Below, in pieces: positions 63,434 through 64,000 of a DNA stretch of 64,000 bases. Below the pieces are notes generated by a model. That model saw nothing but the letters and a program-made list of their open reading frames with translations. It was not told where the DNA came from and did no database searches. The DNA lies in assembly GCA_021401465.1 (NCBI GenBank), contig JADDMT010000012.1:186001-250000 (forward strand), read 5' to 3'. How positions within the stretch are numbered: position 1 is the stretch's first letter; each line of letters starts with the position of its first letter. A program made the translations under genes and the position numbers. This DNA is from Teratosphaeria epicoccoides (Eukaryota; Ascomycota; Dothideomycetes; Mycosphaerellales; Teratosphaeriaceae).

Positions 63434-64000
63434 GGGGTTCGCTGTGAAGTGGCGGGATTGGCGTCAAGGACAAGCTTCCTAAGATCAAGGTACGAGCGAG
63501 GTTTCTGAACCCTGCCAAGACTTGTACAAATGCTGAAACGTGAAACGATTAGATAATAACGGAACCTGGAAGGCCTCCTATGACCTTAGAAAAAGGCAAA
63601 ATGAGACTTTCTATATTCGCACACATCTTGTGCCGCATTCTGATGTTGCTGTCTCATCGCTATGCTATGCCGTGCTCGCATCCCTCGTAGCCAGGTGATG
63701 CAGAGCCAACCGATCGCTACCAACTACCAGGTACCATCCTGCTCAACATAAGCCGGCAAGTCGAGGACAGACCATGGTGCTGACTCCGCCTTGCGCATTG
63801 CAAGCGATGCCATAAATCTCGTGACGACGCCGACCCGGACGACCCTTGATTCCCGTTTTGTGAAGCACACCCGCACCACCATATCTCCAGCAGGCTCCCC
63901 TCCTGCGCGACTTGGCTGTCCATTTCCCGCTCAGGGTCGTCCATCAGTTGGGCCAGGCCGTCATTTATGGTTGTAGGTTACGAAGATCCGAGTCGTCGAC
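63434..64000. other. Right-edge region upstream of the DUF3431 gene
   Basis: 567 bp with no supported gene. A minus-strand frame at 63717-63944 is open but has no recognisable content; a gene running off the right edge cannot be excluded. Confidence 0.35.

Noticed and set aside
1..64000. tRNA, rRNA, CRISPR, insertion sequences with intact transposase, bacterial-type operons
   Set aside because: Read for B-box/anticodon-arm patterns, direct-repeat arrays and transposase motifs by eye; none found. A tRNAscan-SE or RepeatMasker run would be decisive.

Overview
The window is nuclear DNA of a filamentous ascomycete (Pezizomycotina), most likely a Dothideomycete. Genes lie on both strands and carry short introns of about 50-230 nt, with GTRNGT donors, CTRAY branch points and YAG acceptors. 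Protein families include VeA, Set2, Hda1 with an Arb2-type tail, Mga2/Spt23, Rcf2, Pop8 and DUF3431. There are no operons, and no tRNA, rRNA or CRISPR signal was seen. All models were spliced by eye from reading frame and splice consensus; nothing was searched against a database.

Layout. 1-400 (-): 5' end of RPC2, the second subunit of RNA polymerase III. 1.7-5.8 kb (+): a four-exon PUF RNA-binding protein with a 27-nt microexon and a Puf4-type binding element just after its own stop codon. 7.65-8.74 kb (-): a Myb-like/AT-hook protein. 11.0-14.0 kb (+): Set2. 14.26-14.77 kb (-): Pop8-like RNase P/MRP subunit. 15.4-16.3 kb (-): Rcf2-like HIG1 protein. 16.9-20.0 kb: decayed coding remnants, including a run of Cys/His zinc-binding repeats broken by stops and frameshifts. 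20.35-21.24 kb (+): Rrp36. 22.1-22.9 kb (-): coiled-coil protein. 25.58-29.46 kb (+): Mga2/Spt23-type IPT-ankyrin regulator, preceded by a GA microsatellite. 32.4-34.3 kb (+): VeA. 35.86-36.19 kb (+): a three-exon gene for a 75-residue acidic protein. 36.86-37.47 kb: degenerate F-box/2EXR-like gene. 38.2-40.9 kb (-): Hda1. 41.2-41.7 kb: an orphan first exon running into an AT-rich, RIP-like island. 42.5-43.1 kb (-): Vps55. 43.4-44.3 kb (+): proteasome subunit alpha-6 (Pre5). 45-49 kb: three unrecognised small genes. 49.7-51.6 kb (+): ATP synthase beta (Atp2), six exons. 52.4-55 kb (-): two single-pass membrane proteins. 56.2-56.6 kb (-): a small two-exon candidate. 57.2-59.7 kb (+): a large basic nuclear-type protein. 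60.1-61.2 kb (-): a secreted HsbA-like protein. 62.3-63.4 kb (-): DUF3431 type II membrane protein.

Together this is mostly ordinary housekeeping chromosome: transcription, RNA processing, mitochondria, proteasome and endosome. Three chromatin or development regulators lie within 30 kb (Set2, VeA, Hda1). The accessory character is confined to the 17-20 kb pseudogene field, the 37 kb remnant, the 41.3-41.7 kb AT-rich island and the secreted/membrane genes at the right end. The most testable observations are the PUF element in the PUF gene's own 3' region, the decayed zinc-repeat locus, and an unusually dense field of TTGAC/GTCAA pentamers downstream of ATP2.
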